From AP-15 sp963797115 (GTDB taxonomy: Bacteria > Pseudomonadota > Alphaproteobacteria > ATCC43930 > CGMCC-115725): a DNA stretch of 64,000 nucleotides. The position numbers were made by a program, and so were the translations under genes. The stretch is taken from assembly GCA_963797115.1 (NCBI GenBank), contig CAWCOH010000001.1:2170001-2234000 (forward strand), given 5' to 3'. Numbering within the stretch: the first letter of the stretch is position 1; each line of letters begins with the position of its first letter. This document shows positions 34,306 to 43,133 of this stretch, in pieces. The notes beneath the pieces are model-generated. The model saw nothing but the letters and a program-made list of their open reading frames with translations, had not been told where the DNA came from and searched no databases.

Positions 34306-36111
34306 CCCCCCGCCCGCCCGCGGGGGAGGGAATGGGCGGGGGCCTGGAGCAAGTGACCCAGCAACCGGATGGCGCTCGCGGACCACGATCGCGTTGGGAT
34401 CTGGCAGCTCGGTCGCACTTGCCACAGTCCGGACGACGAGCATGTCGCGCTTGCCGCGAATTTCGATCTCGTGGCTCGGAAACCCCGAAAGGTCTAACCC
34501 GGCACCCTGTACCGTCTCCTCGGAGACCACCAGTTGGCAACCGTAAGTCTTGGTCAGTGCTTCGAGCCGGCTTGCGGTGTTGACGGCGTCGCCGATCGCG
34601 GTGATCGCGGTGGCACTGCCATAGCCCATCTCGCCGACGATCGTCGGTCCGACATGGATGCCGATACCGATGCGCAGCGGCTGATCGAGCTCGCCCTGCA
34701 GCGAAAGGTTAAGCTCTTCCAGGCGCTCGGACATCAGCCGGGCCGCTGCCAGTGCGTCCCGGCACGCTGCCTGGGCATCCCTCTCGACACCGAACAGCGC
34801 CATAACACCATCGCCGATGAATTTGTCGACCCGCCCTCCGGCCGCTTCGACGGCACGCCCCATCGCCGCAAAATAACGGTTGAGGACAAACACGACATCA
34901 TAGGGGAGCCGTCCCTCGGCAAGCCCGGTAAAACCACGGATATCGGCGAACAGAATCGCGATTTCCCGCTCGCTGCCTTGCACGAAATCGACCCGGCGCT
35001 GCCCGTCCGCGGCATGTGCAAAAGCTGGCAGCAGCGGTGTCACCTCGACTGTTCCGCGCGGACGCAGCTGACAGGCGAGGCGCACGTTGGGTCTGGCGCC
35101 GATGCGGCGGAGTACGCGCGCCTCCTCCTCGCCGGGTGGATCGAGGCTGCGGCTTTCCCCACGAACCCGCACGCGGCAGGTCGAACAGCGGCCACGCCCG
35201 CCGCACACATGTGCATGCGGAATTCCGGCGATCCGGCTGGCCTCGAGCACGCTGGTGCCGGGGGTGACCTCGACGAAGCGACCGTCCGGATAGCCGATGC
35301 GCACGAGGCCACGGCGGCGCAGCCAGGCCCGCCGGACGAGCCGGGCGAGGAGCACGGCGGCCACCGCAACCGCGAAAACCCAGGTCAGGGTGTTCGTGAT
35401 TTCCGCCAGGTTCCCAGCGGCTTCCGGGGTCGGCAAGGTCATCTTCGCGAAGGCTCTTTGGGTCCAGCCGGGATCCGTTGCCAGTGCAGCGAGGTGCCGG
35501 CCAGCCTCGATCATGCCGAGCAGCGACAGCACCGGGACGAGCACAGCAACCATCAGAGCCGGTGCTTGCAGGCGCCCGTACCACGGCCGCACCCGCAACC
35601 AGAAATGCAGGCCGATCATGGCGTGTGCCCAGGCGACGACCAGGACCACCATCTGCAGGTAGCCGTGATCGGGCGATCGGACAAAATATATCCACAGCAA
35701 ATAAGCGTAATAGCCGACATCGGTATGGAAGAAGCTGTCGGAGATGCGCGTTCCGACGACGTGGCGGACGAGCAGTAGCGGGATCGCAAAGCCGAGGATC
35801 AGTTGTGCCAGCTCACTCGCACGCAGCCGCAACGTCCGCCGTTGCCACAGCGCGAAGAGGGCCAGTGTGTAATGCACTAGAAAGCTGCCATAGAGCAGCG
35901 CTTGCGCCGGCCGGTTCGTCCAGATGCGGAAGATGTACCAGAGCACATCCTCCATCGCCTCCAGAGAGATCAGGCCGGCGGCATGGTTGAGGAGATGCAT
36001 CGTCACGTATGTGAGCATCACCAAACCCGAAAAGAGACGCAGCCGAGCGATCACCAGGAAGCCCGCCGGACGCAACGCTGCAGCACCAAACCTCTTGTCA
36101 TAGGTCCCCAA
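34297..36111 (-). CDS. CyaC-like redox adenylate cyclase (heme-b membrane anchor, [2Fe-2S] domain, class III cyclase)
   Basis: 604 residues in three parts. Residues 1-260: membrane anchor of six or so helices like the SdhC/FrdC-type anchor, with candidate heme ligands His39/His43, His80, His117 and His163/His169. Residues 265-360: plant-type ferredoxin domain with Cys303, Cys309, Cys312 and Cys347 ([2Fe-2S]). Residues 380-570: class III cyclase, with ILFADIRGFTGLAE (metal Asp390) and DKFIGDGVMALFG. This is the layout of Sinorhizobium meliloti CyaC, a diheme-b, Fe-S-containing cyclase responding to quinone redox state. The last 17 or so residues (PGPRPFPPPRAGGGLG) are encoded by an intergenic palindromic repeat and look recruited. 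Confidence 0.9.
   Translation of the reverse strand: MGTYDKRFGAAALRPAGFLVIARLRLFSGLVMLTYVTMHLLNHAAGLISLEAMEDVLWYIFRIWTNRPAQALLYGSFLVHYTLALFALWQRRTLRLRASELAQLILGFAIPLLLVRHVVGTRISDSFFHTDVGYYAYLLWIYFVRSPDHGYLQMVVLVVAWAHAMIGLHFWLRVRPWYGRLQAPALMVAVLVPVLSLLGMIEAGRHLAALATDPGWTQRAFAKMTLPTPEAAGNLAEITNTLTWVFAVAVAAVLLARLVRRAWLRRRGLVRIGYPDGRFVEVTPGTSVLEASRIAGIPHAHVCGGRGRCSTCRVRVRGESRSLDPPGEEEARVLRRIGARPNVRLACQLRPRGTVEVTPLLPAFAHAADGQRRVDFVQGSEREIAILFADIRGFTGLAEGRLPYDVVFVLNRYFAAMGRAVEAAGGRVDKFIGDGVMALFGVERDAQAACRDALAAARLMSERLEELNLSLQGELDQPLRIGIGIHVGPTIVGEMGYGSATAITAIGDAVNTASRLEALTKTYGCQLVVSEETVQGAGLDLSGFPSHEIEIRGKRDMLVVRTVASATELPDPNAIVVRERHPVAGSLAPGPRPFPPPRAGGGLG
34306..34352. repeat. Palindromic repeat inside the cyclase 3' end
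   Basis: CCCCCCGCCCGCCCGCGGGGGAGGGAATGGGCGGGGG is a GC-only inverted repeat spanning the last codons of the cyclase gene and lying just after the peroxidase stop. It resembles the dispersed palindromes near 8.2 and 16.25 kb. It may also serve as a bidirectional terminator between the convergent genes. Confidence 0.5.
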
Positions 36112-36264
36112 CTTCGCCTATCCGGGCGCTGCTCTGGCGTCGTGGCGCGTGGTGCACAGATCCGCCGCAAAGGCACGAAGGTGCCTTCATTTTGATACAG
36201 TCTTTCCGCAATCCCGACCGAAGGTAGCATCGGTCGGAAACGAACGATCGGGGACCATCCGGCT

Positions 36265-37221
36265 ATGCTGGAGATACGGCATCTCGTCAAACATTTCGGT
36301 CCGCTCAAGGCGGTGGATGACATCTCGTTCACGGTGCCGCGCGGCGAAGTGCTGGGGTTTCTCGGCCCGAACGGCGCCGGCAAGTCGACGACGATGAAGA
36401 TGATCACGGGTTTTCTCGCCCCGACTTCCGGCACTGCGATCGTCTGCGGTCATGACATCGCCACGCAGCCGATCCCGGCGAAGCGGTGCATCGGCTATCT
36501 CCCCGAGGGCGCCCCCGCCTACCCCGACATGACGCCGGCGGATTTTCTCAATTTCATCGCCCATATCCGCGGCTTTGCCGGCAGCGAGGCGAGGCGCCGC
36601 ATCGCCCAGGTCGTCGAAACGATCAGGATCGCCGAGGTGATGCATCAGCCGATAGAGACATTGTCGAAGGGCTACAAGCGCCGCGTCGGGGTGGCGCAGG
36701 CTTTGCTGCACGACCCCGACGTGCTGATCCTCGACGAGCCGACGGACGGGCTCGACCCCAACCAGAAATACGAAATGCGCAAGATCATCTCGGTAATGCG
36801 CCCCGAGAAGGCGATCATCATATCGACTCACCTACTCGAAGAGGTCGAGGCGGTGTGCACCCGCGCCATCATTATTGCCCATGGCCGCATTTTGGCTGAC
36901 GGACCCCCGGCTGAGCTCGTCGGACGCTCGCGCCACCACAACGCCGTGCGCCTCAGCGTCACCGCCGCCGACCCGCGGGTTCGTGCCGACCTCATGCGCT
37001 TGCCGGGAGTGGCTGCGGTCGAACCGATCCACGACGACGAGGGCGAAGCGCTGATGATCTTCGCCGAACCCGGCCGCACCGTAGTCGCTCATGTAACCGA
37101 TCTTGCGCGCGCCCATGGCTGGGAGGTCACGGGACTGCAGGTCGAGCGCGGCCGGCTTGACGACGTCTTTCGCGAAATCACTACGGTACCGGCCGCACCG
37201 ACCCCCGCGGCCGCGGCCTGA
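36265..37221 (+). CDS. ABC transporter ATPase of a Gld-like system
   Basis: 318 residues. ATPase domain with Walker A GFLGPNGAGKSTTMKMI (about 36-52), signature LSKGYKRRVGVAQALLHDP, Walker B VLILDEPTDGLDPNQ and the switch ISTHLLEEVEA. The GYLPEGAPAYPDMTPADFL stretch after the Q-loop is typical of GldA-like and NatA-like ATPases for ABC-2 permeases. The C-terminal 90 residues form an alpha-beta domain before an Ala/Pro tail. First of a five-gene operon whose spacings are 5, 1, 32 and 18 bases. The complex exports or anchors an unknown molecule. Confidence 0.9.
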   Translation: MLEIRHLVKHFGPLKAVDDISFTVPRGEVLGFLGPNGAGKSTTMKMITGFLAPTSGTAIVCGHDIATQPIPAKRCIGYLPEGAPAYPDMTPADFLNFIAHIRGFAGSEARRRIAQVVETIRIAEVMHQPIETLSKGYKRRVGVAQALLHDPDVLILDEPTDGLDPNQKYEMRKIISVMRPEKAIIISTHLLEEVEAVCTRAIIIAHGRILADGPPAELVGRSRHHNAVRLSVTAADPRVRADLMRLPGVAAVEPIHDDEGEALMIFAEPGRTVVAHVTDLARAHGWEVTGLQVERGRLDDVFREITTVPAAPTPAAAA

Positions 37222-37226
37222 AGACG

Positions 37227-37961
37227 ATGCACAACATCTCGACGATCTTTCGCCGCGAGCTCGCGAGCTATTTCGCCACCCCGCTCGCTTACGTGTTCAT
37301 TGTGATCTTTCTCGTCATGGCGGGGGTGCTGACCTTCTTCGTCGGCAATTTTTTCGAGCGCGGCCAAGCCGACCTGCAATCCTTTTTCACCTTTCATCCC
37401 TGGCTCTATCTCATCCTGATTCCGGCGTTGTCGATGCGGCTGTGGGCCGAAGAGCGCAAGAGTGGCACAATCGAGCTGTTTCTGACTTTGCCGATACGCA
37501 TGACCGAGGCGGTGATCGGAAAATTCCTCGCCGCCTGGTGCTTTGCCGGAATCGCCCTCGCCTTGACCTTCCCGTTCTGGATCACGGTCAACTTCCTCGG
37601 GCGACCCGACAACGGGGTGATCCTCGCCAGCTATCTCGGCAGTTGGCTGATGGCCGGCGCGCTCCTTGCCATCGGCGCCTGCGTTTCAGCGGTGACCAAG
37701 AATCAGGTCATTGCTTTCATCGTCACCGCCGCCCTCGCCTTTCTGTTCACTGTCGCCGGCTCGTCGATCGTGCTGGGCATGCTTCAGGGTTGGGCCCCGG
37801 AGTGGTTGATCCGCGCCACCACCCAGATGAGCTTCCTCGGCCATTTCGGCGCCATCACGCGTGGCGTGATCGATCTGCGCGACGTGTTCTATTTTCTATC
37901 GATCATGATCGCCTTCCTCGGCGCCAATGCCATCCTGGTCGACCTTGAGAAAGCCGAGTGA
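37227..37961 (+). CDS. ABC-2 type permease (GldF-like)
   Basis: 244 residues with six helices: LAYVFIVIFLVMAGVLTFFV, then LYLILIPALSMRLWAEERKSGTIELFLTLP, the conserved cytoplasmic ABC-2 motif, followed by four more helices. The EERKSGTIELFLTLPIR segment is the contact loop for the ATPase. GldF is the permease partner of GldA in gliding-motility systems, but orthologues are widespread in non-gliding proteobacteria. Five bases after the ATPase gene and one base before the next. Confidence 0.9.
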   Translation: MHNISTIFRRELASYFATPLAYVFIVIFLVMAGVLTFFVGNFFERGQADLQSFFTFHPWLYLILIPALSMRLWAEERKSGTIELFLTLPIRMTEAVIGKFLAAWCFAGIALALTFPFWITVNFLGRPDNGVILASYLGSWLMAGALLAIGACVSAVTKNQVIAFIVTAALAFLFTVAGSSIVLGMLQGWAPEWLIRATTQMSFLGHFGAITRGVIDLRDVFYFLSIMIAFLGANAILVDLEKAE

Positions 37962-37962
37962 G

Positions 37963-39993
37963 ATGGGCCTCCCGGCTCGCCTGCGCACCTTGTTCGCCTC
38001 GAGACGGGCTGTCGCGATCACGGCGCTCGTCATGATTGCGCTGATGCTGGTCTCGGCCAACATCGTGGCGGCCCGCTTTCTTGCCTCGCGCCTCGATCTT
38101 ACTGCCGAGCGCCTCTACACGCTGTCATCGGGGACACGGCGGACGCTCGCGCGGATCGACGAGCCGATCACGCTGCGATTTTATTATTCGACGCGCCTCG
38201 GCGACGAAGCTCAGTCCTACGGCGTCTATGCCCAGCGGGTCCGCGAGCTGCTCGATCAATATGTCGCAGCGGCGCACGGCAAGATCCGCCTCGAAGTCTA
38301 CAACCCGCAGGCCTTCTCCGATGCCGAGGATCGGGCCGTCGCTTTCGGACTGAAAGGCGTGCCGCTCAATGCGCAGGGCGAGCAAGTCTATTTCGGTCTC
38401 GCCGCCACCAACTCGACGGACGATCAGCAGGTGATTGCTTTCTTTGCGCCCGAGCGCGAACGCTTCCTCGAATACGATCTGACTAAGCTCGTCCACGCTC
38501 TCGCTTTTCCGAAGAAGACTGTGGTCGGCCTGATGACTCCGCTGCCGCTCGAAGGCGACATGATGGCAATGATGCAAGGCCGGCCGAGCCCGCCGATGAC
38601 CGTGATCGAGCAATTGCAGCAGCTCGATCAAATCAAATCACTGGCCTCCGACATCGATGCGATCCCCGCCGACATCGACGTCTTGATGCTGGTGCACCCG
38701 CAAAAGCTGTCCGAGAAGACGCTGTTCGCTGTCGACCAGTTCGTCCTGAAGGGCGGTAAGGCTTTAGTCTTCGTCGATCCGCTTTCCGAACTTCAGGCTT
38801 CGCACCCCAACCCACGTAATCCTGGTACGTCCACCGCGAGCGAGCTCGAGCGGCTGTTCAAATCTTGGGGGTTTGAGGTGCCGGCCAACACGGTGGTCGG
38901 CGATCGGCGCGCCGCGCAACGCGTCGGCGTCCCAGACGCGGGTCGTACCACGCGGCCGCTCGATTATATCGCATGGCTCAATCTAAAGACCGCCAACCTC
39001 AATCGCGACGACATGATCACTGGCGATCTCAGCCGTATAACTATGGCCTCGTCAGGCGTCATCCAACCGATCGACGGCGCCAAGACGACAATCGAGCCGC
39101 TGATCACGACCTCGGCCGACTCGACCAAGATCCCGGCTGAAAAGCTGGCGGGTTTGCCGGATGTCGCCGGACTCCTCTCCCAGTTCAAATCGGACAACAA
39201 ACGCTACATTCTCTCCGCCCGGGTAACCGGCATGGTCGACACCGCCTTTCCCGACGGCCCACCAAAGGCGGAAGCCGCCAAACCGCAGGCGGCAGAGAAG
39301 TCCGACAAACACGACCCAGCCGACGGCGATGCCGACCAGACGAAACCTGCCGAGTCCGCGGCAGGGCCGCCTAATCCCCCTGAGACATCGGCGGCACCCG
39401 AGGCCGAATGGATCAAGAGCTCGGCACAGCCGATCAACATCGTCGTCGTCGCCGACACCGACATGCTCGACGACCGCTTCTGGGTACAGTCCCAGGATTT
39501 CTTCGGCCAGCGGGTGGTTATCCCGACCGCCAACAACGGCGACTTTGTCGCCAATGCGATCGAGGTGCTCGCCGGCGGCAACGATCTGGTCGGTCTGCGC
39601 AGCCGCGGCACGTCGGCACGACCGTTCGACGTCGTCAGCGAAATCGAGCGCAGCGCGCAGGAGCGTTACAGCGCCGAGGAGCGCGCTCTGCAACAGAAGC
39701 TCAAGGATACCCAGGCCAAGCTCGCCGAGCTCACCGGCAAGGATCGCGGGAACGCGCCAGCGACGCTGTCGCCGGAGCAAGAGAAGGCGATCGAGGAGTT
39801 TCGCTCGCAGATGCTGCAGACCCGCCGCCAACTGCGCGAGGTTCAGGCCGCCTTGCGCAGCGACATCGGGCGGCTTAAGGCAGGCCTCGAATTTCTCGAC
39901 ATCGCGCTGATCCCGATTATCGTTGCCGCCGTCGCCGTCATTCTCGGCATTGTCCGCTTGAGGCGGCGCGGCCACCGCTCGGCGGAAGCCTAA
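37963..39993 (+). CDS. GldG-like ABC-associated membrane protein
   Basis: 676 residues from ATG 37963, directly after the permease stop (GTGAGATG); an upstream in-frame start at 37927 would overlap the permease. N-terminal helix (VAITALVMIALMLVSANIVA), then LTAERLYTLSSGTRRTLARI, the start of the periplasmic GldG domain, and KLVHALAFPKKTVVGLM and AIPADIDVLMLVHPQKLSEK. Residues about 425-480 are a low-complexity Ala/Pro/Lys/Asp linker. Near 570-640 lies a coiled coil (EERALQQKLKDTQAKLAEL) before the C-terminal helix. Role: periplasmic partner of the ABC-2 pump. Confidence 0.88.
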   Translation: MGLPARLRTLFASRRAVAITALVMIALMLVSANIVAARFLASRLDLTAERLYTLSSGTRRTLARIDEPITLRFYYSTRLGDEAQSYGVYAQRVRELLDQYVAAAHGKIRLEVYNPQAFSDAEDRAVAFGLKGVPLNAQGEQVYFGLAATNSTDDQQVIAFFAPERERFLEYDLTKLVHALAFPKKTVVGLMTPLPLEGDMMAMMQGRPSPPMTVIEQLQQLDQIKSLASDIDAIPADIDVLMLVHPQKLSEKTLFAVDQFVLKGGKALVFVDPLSELQASHPNPRNPGTSTASELERLFKSWGFEVPANTVVGDRRAAQRVGVPDAGRTTRPLDYIAWLNLKTANLNRDDMITGDLSRITMASSGVIQPIDGAKTTIEPLITTSADSTKIPAEKLAGLPDVAGLLSQFKSDNKRYILSARVTGMVDTAFPDGPPKAEAAKPQAAEKSDKHDPADGDADQTKPAESAAGPPNPPETSAAPEAEWIKSSAQPINIVVVADTDMLDDRFWVQSQDFFGQRVVIPTANNGDFVANAIEVLAGGNDLVGLRSRGTSARPFDVVSEIERSAQERYSAEERALQQKLKDTQAKLAELTGKDRGNAPATLSPEQEKAIEEFRSQMLQTRRQLREVQAALRSDIGRLKAGLEFLDIALIPIIVAAVAVILGIVRLRRRGHRSAEA

Positions 39994-40025
39994 CCCGGCG
40001 CATTCTTCGGCCTGCGAACTGTCAA

Positions 40026-41048
40026 ATGCGAAAACGAGGTCTGATCCTTCTCGCCGCCGCCACGTTGGTTCTGGTGGTGCTGGCAATCGTCGCAATCGCC
40101 ACCGGAGACCGGACCGTCAGCCGCGCCGCGCCCGGCGAAGCCGCCCTCCCTGCCCTTCCCGCGAAACTTGGAGAGGTCGCCTCGGTCGGGCTGAAGCACG
40201 GCGCCCTCGAATTGACCTTCGTGCGCGACGGCGACGGTTGGTTCGTCGCCGAGAAAGACAACTTCCCCGCTGCCGCCGACAAGGTCCGACAGATCGTGCT
40301 CGGGATGGCTGATCTGGCGCTTGTCGAGCCGAAGACGCAAAAGCTGGACCTCTATCCACGCCTCGAGCTCGACGACCCGGGCAAGGGCAAATCGACCCTT
40401 GTCACCCTCAAAGACAAATCCGGTGCGGCGCTCGCCGAAATGATCATCGGCAAGCGGCGATACGACCGGCTCGGTGCGGGCAATGACGGGGTCTACATCC
40501 GCAAGCCCGGCGACACCCAAGCGTGGCTCGCCCGCGGCTCGCTCGAATTTTCCGATCAGCTTTCGAGCTGGCTCGACCGCCGCATTATCGACCTCCCCGA
40601 AAAACGCATCGCCAAAGTGACATTGACCCAACCCGACGGCGCAAGGCTGGTGATCACGCGCCCGACCGCCGACGCCAAGTTCACCGTGGAAGACGCGCCC
40701 GCCGATGCGAAATTCAAGAGCGAAACCGCGACGCGCCAGCCGGCCATGGCGCTCGAGACACTCGATCTCGACGACGTCAAACCGGCGGCCGACATGCCGG
40801 TGCCCGACAAGGATGTCTTCACCGCGTCATTCGTCACCTTCGACGGGCTGACGGTCGATGTGCGGCTGTTCGACCGCGATAATTTGCACTGGATCAAGGT
40901 GTCGGCCGTCGGTACCGGCGCTGCCGAAGGCGAGGCCAGGGAGATCGACGCAAAAGCAGGGGGCTGGACCTATGCAGTCCCTTCCTACAAAGCCACCGCG
41001 CTGAAGACCAAGCTCTCCGATCTGCTCGAACCCGCAAAAGGCTCTTGA
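40026..41048 (+). CDS. DUF4340 domain membrane-anchored protein
   Basis: 340 residues. A single N-terminal anchor (GLILLAAATLVLVVLAIVAI) leads to a beta-rich periplasmic domain. Family features are KLGEVASVGLKHGALELTFV near the start, GDGWFVAEKDNFPA, and SLEFSDQLSSWLDRRIIDLP, whose last part is the WLDR-I-DL motif of DUF4340. These proteins are regularly encoded beside GldFG-like genes, which fits its position. Function unknown; presumably part of the same envelope complex. Confidence 0.88.
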   Translation: MRKRGLILLAAATLVLVVLAIVAIATGDRTVSRAAPGEAALPALPAKLGEVASVGLKHGALELTFVRDGDGWFVAEKDNFPAAADKVRQIVLGMADLALVEPKTQKLDLYPRLELDDPGKGKSTLVTLKDKSGAALAEMIIGKRRYDRLGAGNDGVYIRKPGDTQAWLARGSLEFSDQLSSWLDRRIIDLPEKRIAKVTLTQPDGARLVITRPTADAKFTVEDAPADAKFKSETATRQPAMALETLDLDDVKPAADMPVPDKDVFTASFVTFDGLTVDVRLFDRDNLHWIKVSAVGTGAAEGEAREIDAKAGGWTYAVPSYKATALKTKLSDLLEPAKGS

Positions 41049-41066
41049 GGCGAAGGGGATTTTCAC

Positions 41067-41408
41067 ATGATCGTCGGGAAGAAGCACCGCAGCGCGGCGG
41101 CCGGCATTGTGATCTGCCTGCAGCTTGCTGGTTGCGCCGGCGCGCCGACTACGGTCCGCTGGGTCAAGACCGGGACCGACGAGGAGGCGATCGCCCGCGA
41201 GCTGCGCGACTGCAATCAACAGGCCAATGCCGCGCTCGCGAGCGAGCGCGGGATCAACCAGGACATCAACGCGACCCTTGGACGTAATTGGCAGATGGGC
41301 AGCACCCTAGGCATCCAGGATCAGGCGATGAGCCAGCAGGCCGCCGGCTTGGCCGACCGGGTTCTCAACAACTGCATGCTCGCCAAAGGTTTCACTAAGG
41401 CGAGCTGA
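41067..41408 (+). CDS. Putative small lipoprotein at the end of the Gld-like operon
   Basis: 113 residues. The lipobox LAGC follows a hydrophobic segment (GIVICLQ), giving lipidation at Cys23. Mature part: VRWVKTGTDEEAIARELRDC, then a helical region with Gln-rich QAMSQQAAGLADR and the end NNCMLAKGFTKAS. The C-x-x...CMxxKG pattern is common in small alphaproteobacterial lipoproteins involved in the envelope. Same strand and 18 bases after DUF4340. Confidence 0.75.
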   Translation: MIVGKKHRSAAAGIVICLQLAGCAGAPTTVRWVKTGTDEEAIARELRDCNQQANAALASERGINQDINATLGRNWQMGSTLGIQDQAMSQQAAGLADRVLNNCMLAKGFTKAS

Positions 41409-42080
41409 TGGTCCCGGCGCGGCCGCTATTTCGCGAGATTGTTGCGATGCACCCAGCGCCCGTCGGCCCAGGCGGTGGCAAAATAGAGGGCCATCCGCAT
41501 TTCCTCCACGATGCCGTTGCGCGGGAATGTGAGAGGTCAAATCTCCCGCTTAACGAGAGCACCAAATGGCAGGCGAAAGCGGCAACCGAACGACGCAACT
41601 GCGACATTGTCGTGCGCGGTTAAGACGTTGGTGGCCCAGCTAGGGCAACCGAGAGTAATGGACCGGGGCAAATGGATCGACTGACCACGTCCACGGCGAC
41701 GTTACTTCGAGTTCGCTGTAGGCCCGCTGCCAATTCGCATCTTTCCGGGCTGCACCGCCCCGGACAGCCGGATGCTCATCCCCTCTCCAACTTCACCGCG
41801 CGGCATCGCCGGGCATGATCGGGACCCTGTAGCTATCTTAGCGATTGGTCGTGCGCGCCGCACATTCGCTAGGTTTCTGCGCACGCCCGAACCTCCTCGC
41901 TCACCCAGCCGACAGCTCTCCTACCTTGGTCTACCGAAGCCCGCGAACAGCTGAACTTGTCCTGCGGGCTGGAGATCGCTAAAGGCGCTCTCATCGACCA
42001 TCCGCACGATTTTCGATCGAAACCAGCGAACTCGGGATCTCCGCCTCCTTCCCGAACGACAAGTGGGTGCCGAATGCGCT
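41409..42080. other. Gene-free stretch with a possible minus-strand gene end
   Basis: No intact gene was found. On the minus strand at about 41430-41525 the peptide EEMRMALYFATAWADGRWVH followed by RNNLAK and a stop looks like the C-terminus of a conserved protein, but the sequence upstream of it (41530 onward) is not open. No family can be named. The right half shows only short unlikely frames and then the insertion sequence. Confidence 0.35.
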
Positions 42081-43132
42081 TCAAACGGGTTCCTGATTAC
42101 GCACTATCCTCAGCCATCAAGGTATAGTACAAAACAGGAACACACGGGCGTTTCTGCGGGTTTGAATGATGGCGCGCAACAAGGTGCAATTTCAAAAGGG
42201 GCTCAGCGAGGCCCGGTTTGCTGTTCTTTACGGAACAGAAGATCAGTGCCGGGAGGCGGTGATGCGCTGGCGCTGGCCATCCGGCTTTGTCTGCCCGGTT
42301 TGCGCCGGGCAGCCTCACAGCGTCGTCAAGACCCGGGCGCTCTACCAATGTAGCGCCTGTCGACGGCAGACATCGGTGATCGCCGGAACGATTTTCGCGG
42401 CGACCAAGGTGCCGCTGTGCACTTGGTTTCGCGCCATGTACCACCTCACTCAGAGCAAGGGCGGCATCTCCAGCATTGAGTTGGGCCGCCGGCTTGGCGT
42501 CACCCAGACCACCGCCTGGAAGATCAAGCACAAGCTGATGCAGGCGATGATGGAGCGGGACGCCACAAAGCGCCTGACGGGCCGGATCGAGATCGACGAC
42601 GCCTATCTCGGCGGGGAGCGCAACGGCGGCAAGCGGGGCCGCGGTTCGCCTGGCAAGACGCCGATCGTGGCGGCGGTCGAAACCACACCAGAGGGCAAGC
42701 CAATCCGCTTGAAGTTGCGCCGCGTGAAGGGTTTCCGCCATGCCGAAATCGCGCGCTTGGCGCAGCGCAATTTCCATCCTGCCAGCACCGTTGTCAGTGA
42801 CGGCCTGCACTGCTTCACGGGGGTCGGCAAGGCCGGCTGCGTCCACCAGCCGATCATCACTGGATCCGGTCGCAAGGCCGCCCTGAACCCTGCCTTCAAG
42901 TGGGTCAACACTACCCTTGGCAACATCAAGAGCGCCATCGCTGGCACTTACCGCGCCATCCGCGACAAGCATGTACCCCGCTACCTGGCCGAATTCGAGT
43001 ACCGCTTCAACCGCCGATACGATCTCGCCGCCATGATGCCACGCCTCGGCCATGTCGCAGTCCGAACCCCGCCGATGCCATACCGCCTCCTCAAATTGGC
43101 TGACGATCATGCGTAATCAGGAACGGGTTTGA
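42081..43132 (+). mobile_element. IS1595-family insertion sequence
   Basis: Terminal inverted repeats: left TCAAACGGGTTCCTGATTACGCA (42081-42103) and the reverse complement of the right end (43110-43132) agree at 21 of 23 positions. The core GTTCCTGATTACGCA is perfect. One 951-bp transposase gene fills the element and its stop codon lies inside the right repeat. No 8-bp target duplication is visible outside the repeats, so the element either is old or has lost one flank. It sits immediately before the start of the lytic transglycosylase gene. Confidence 0.87.
42166..43116 (+). CDS. IS1595 family transposase
   Basis: 316 residues. N-terminal zinc ribbon with Cys43, Cys46, Cys62 and Cys65 (FVCPVCAGQP, QCSACRRQT). 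A helix-turn-helix follows (SSIELGRRLGVTQTTAWKIK), then the DDE-type catalytic domain with RIEIDDAYLGGERNGGKRG, STVVSDGLHCF and NTTLGNIKSAIAGTYRAI, ending EYRFNRRYDLAAM. This is the ISXO2-like transposase arrangement. The gene is open from end to end and should be active. Confidence 0.93.
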   Translation: MMARNKVQFQKGLSEARFAVLYGTEDQCREAVMRWRWPSGFVCPVCAGQPHSVVKTRALYQCSACRRQTSVIAGTIFAATKVPLCTWFRAMYHLTQSKGGISSIELGRRLGVTQTTAWKIKHKLMQAMMERDATKRLTGRIEIDDAYLGGERNGGKRGRGSPGKTPIVAAVETTPEGKPIRLKLRRVKGFRHAEIARLAQRNFHPASTVVSDGLHCFTGVGKAGCVHQPIITGSGRKAALNPAFKWVNTTLGNIKSAIAGTYRAIRDKHVPRYLAEFEYRFNRRYDLAAMMPRLGHVAVRTPPMPYRLLKLADDHA

Positions 43133-43133
43133 C

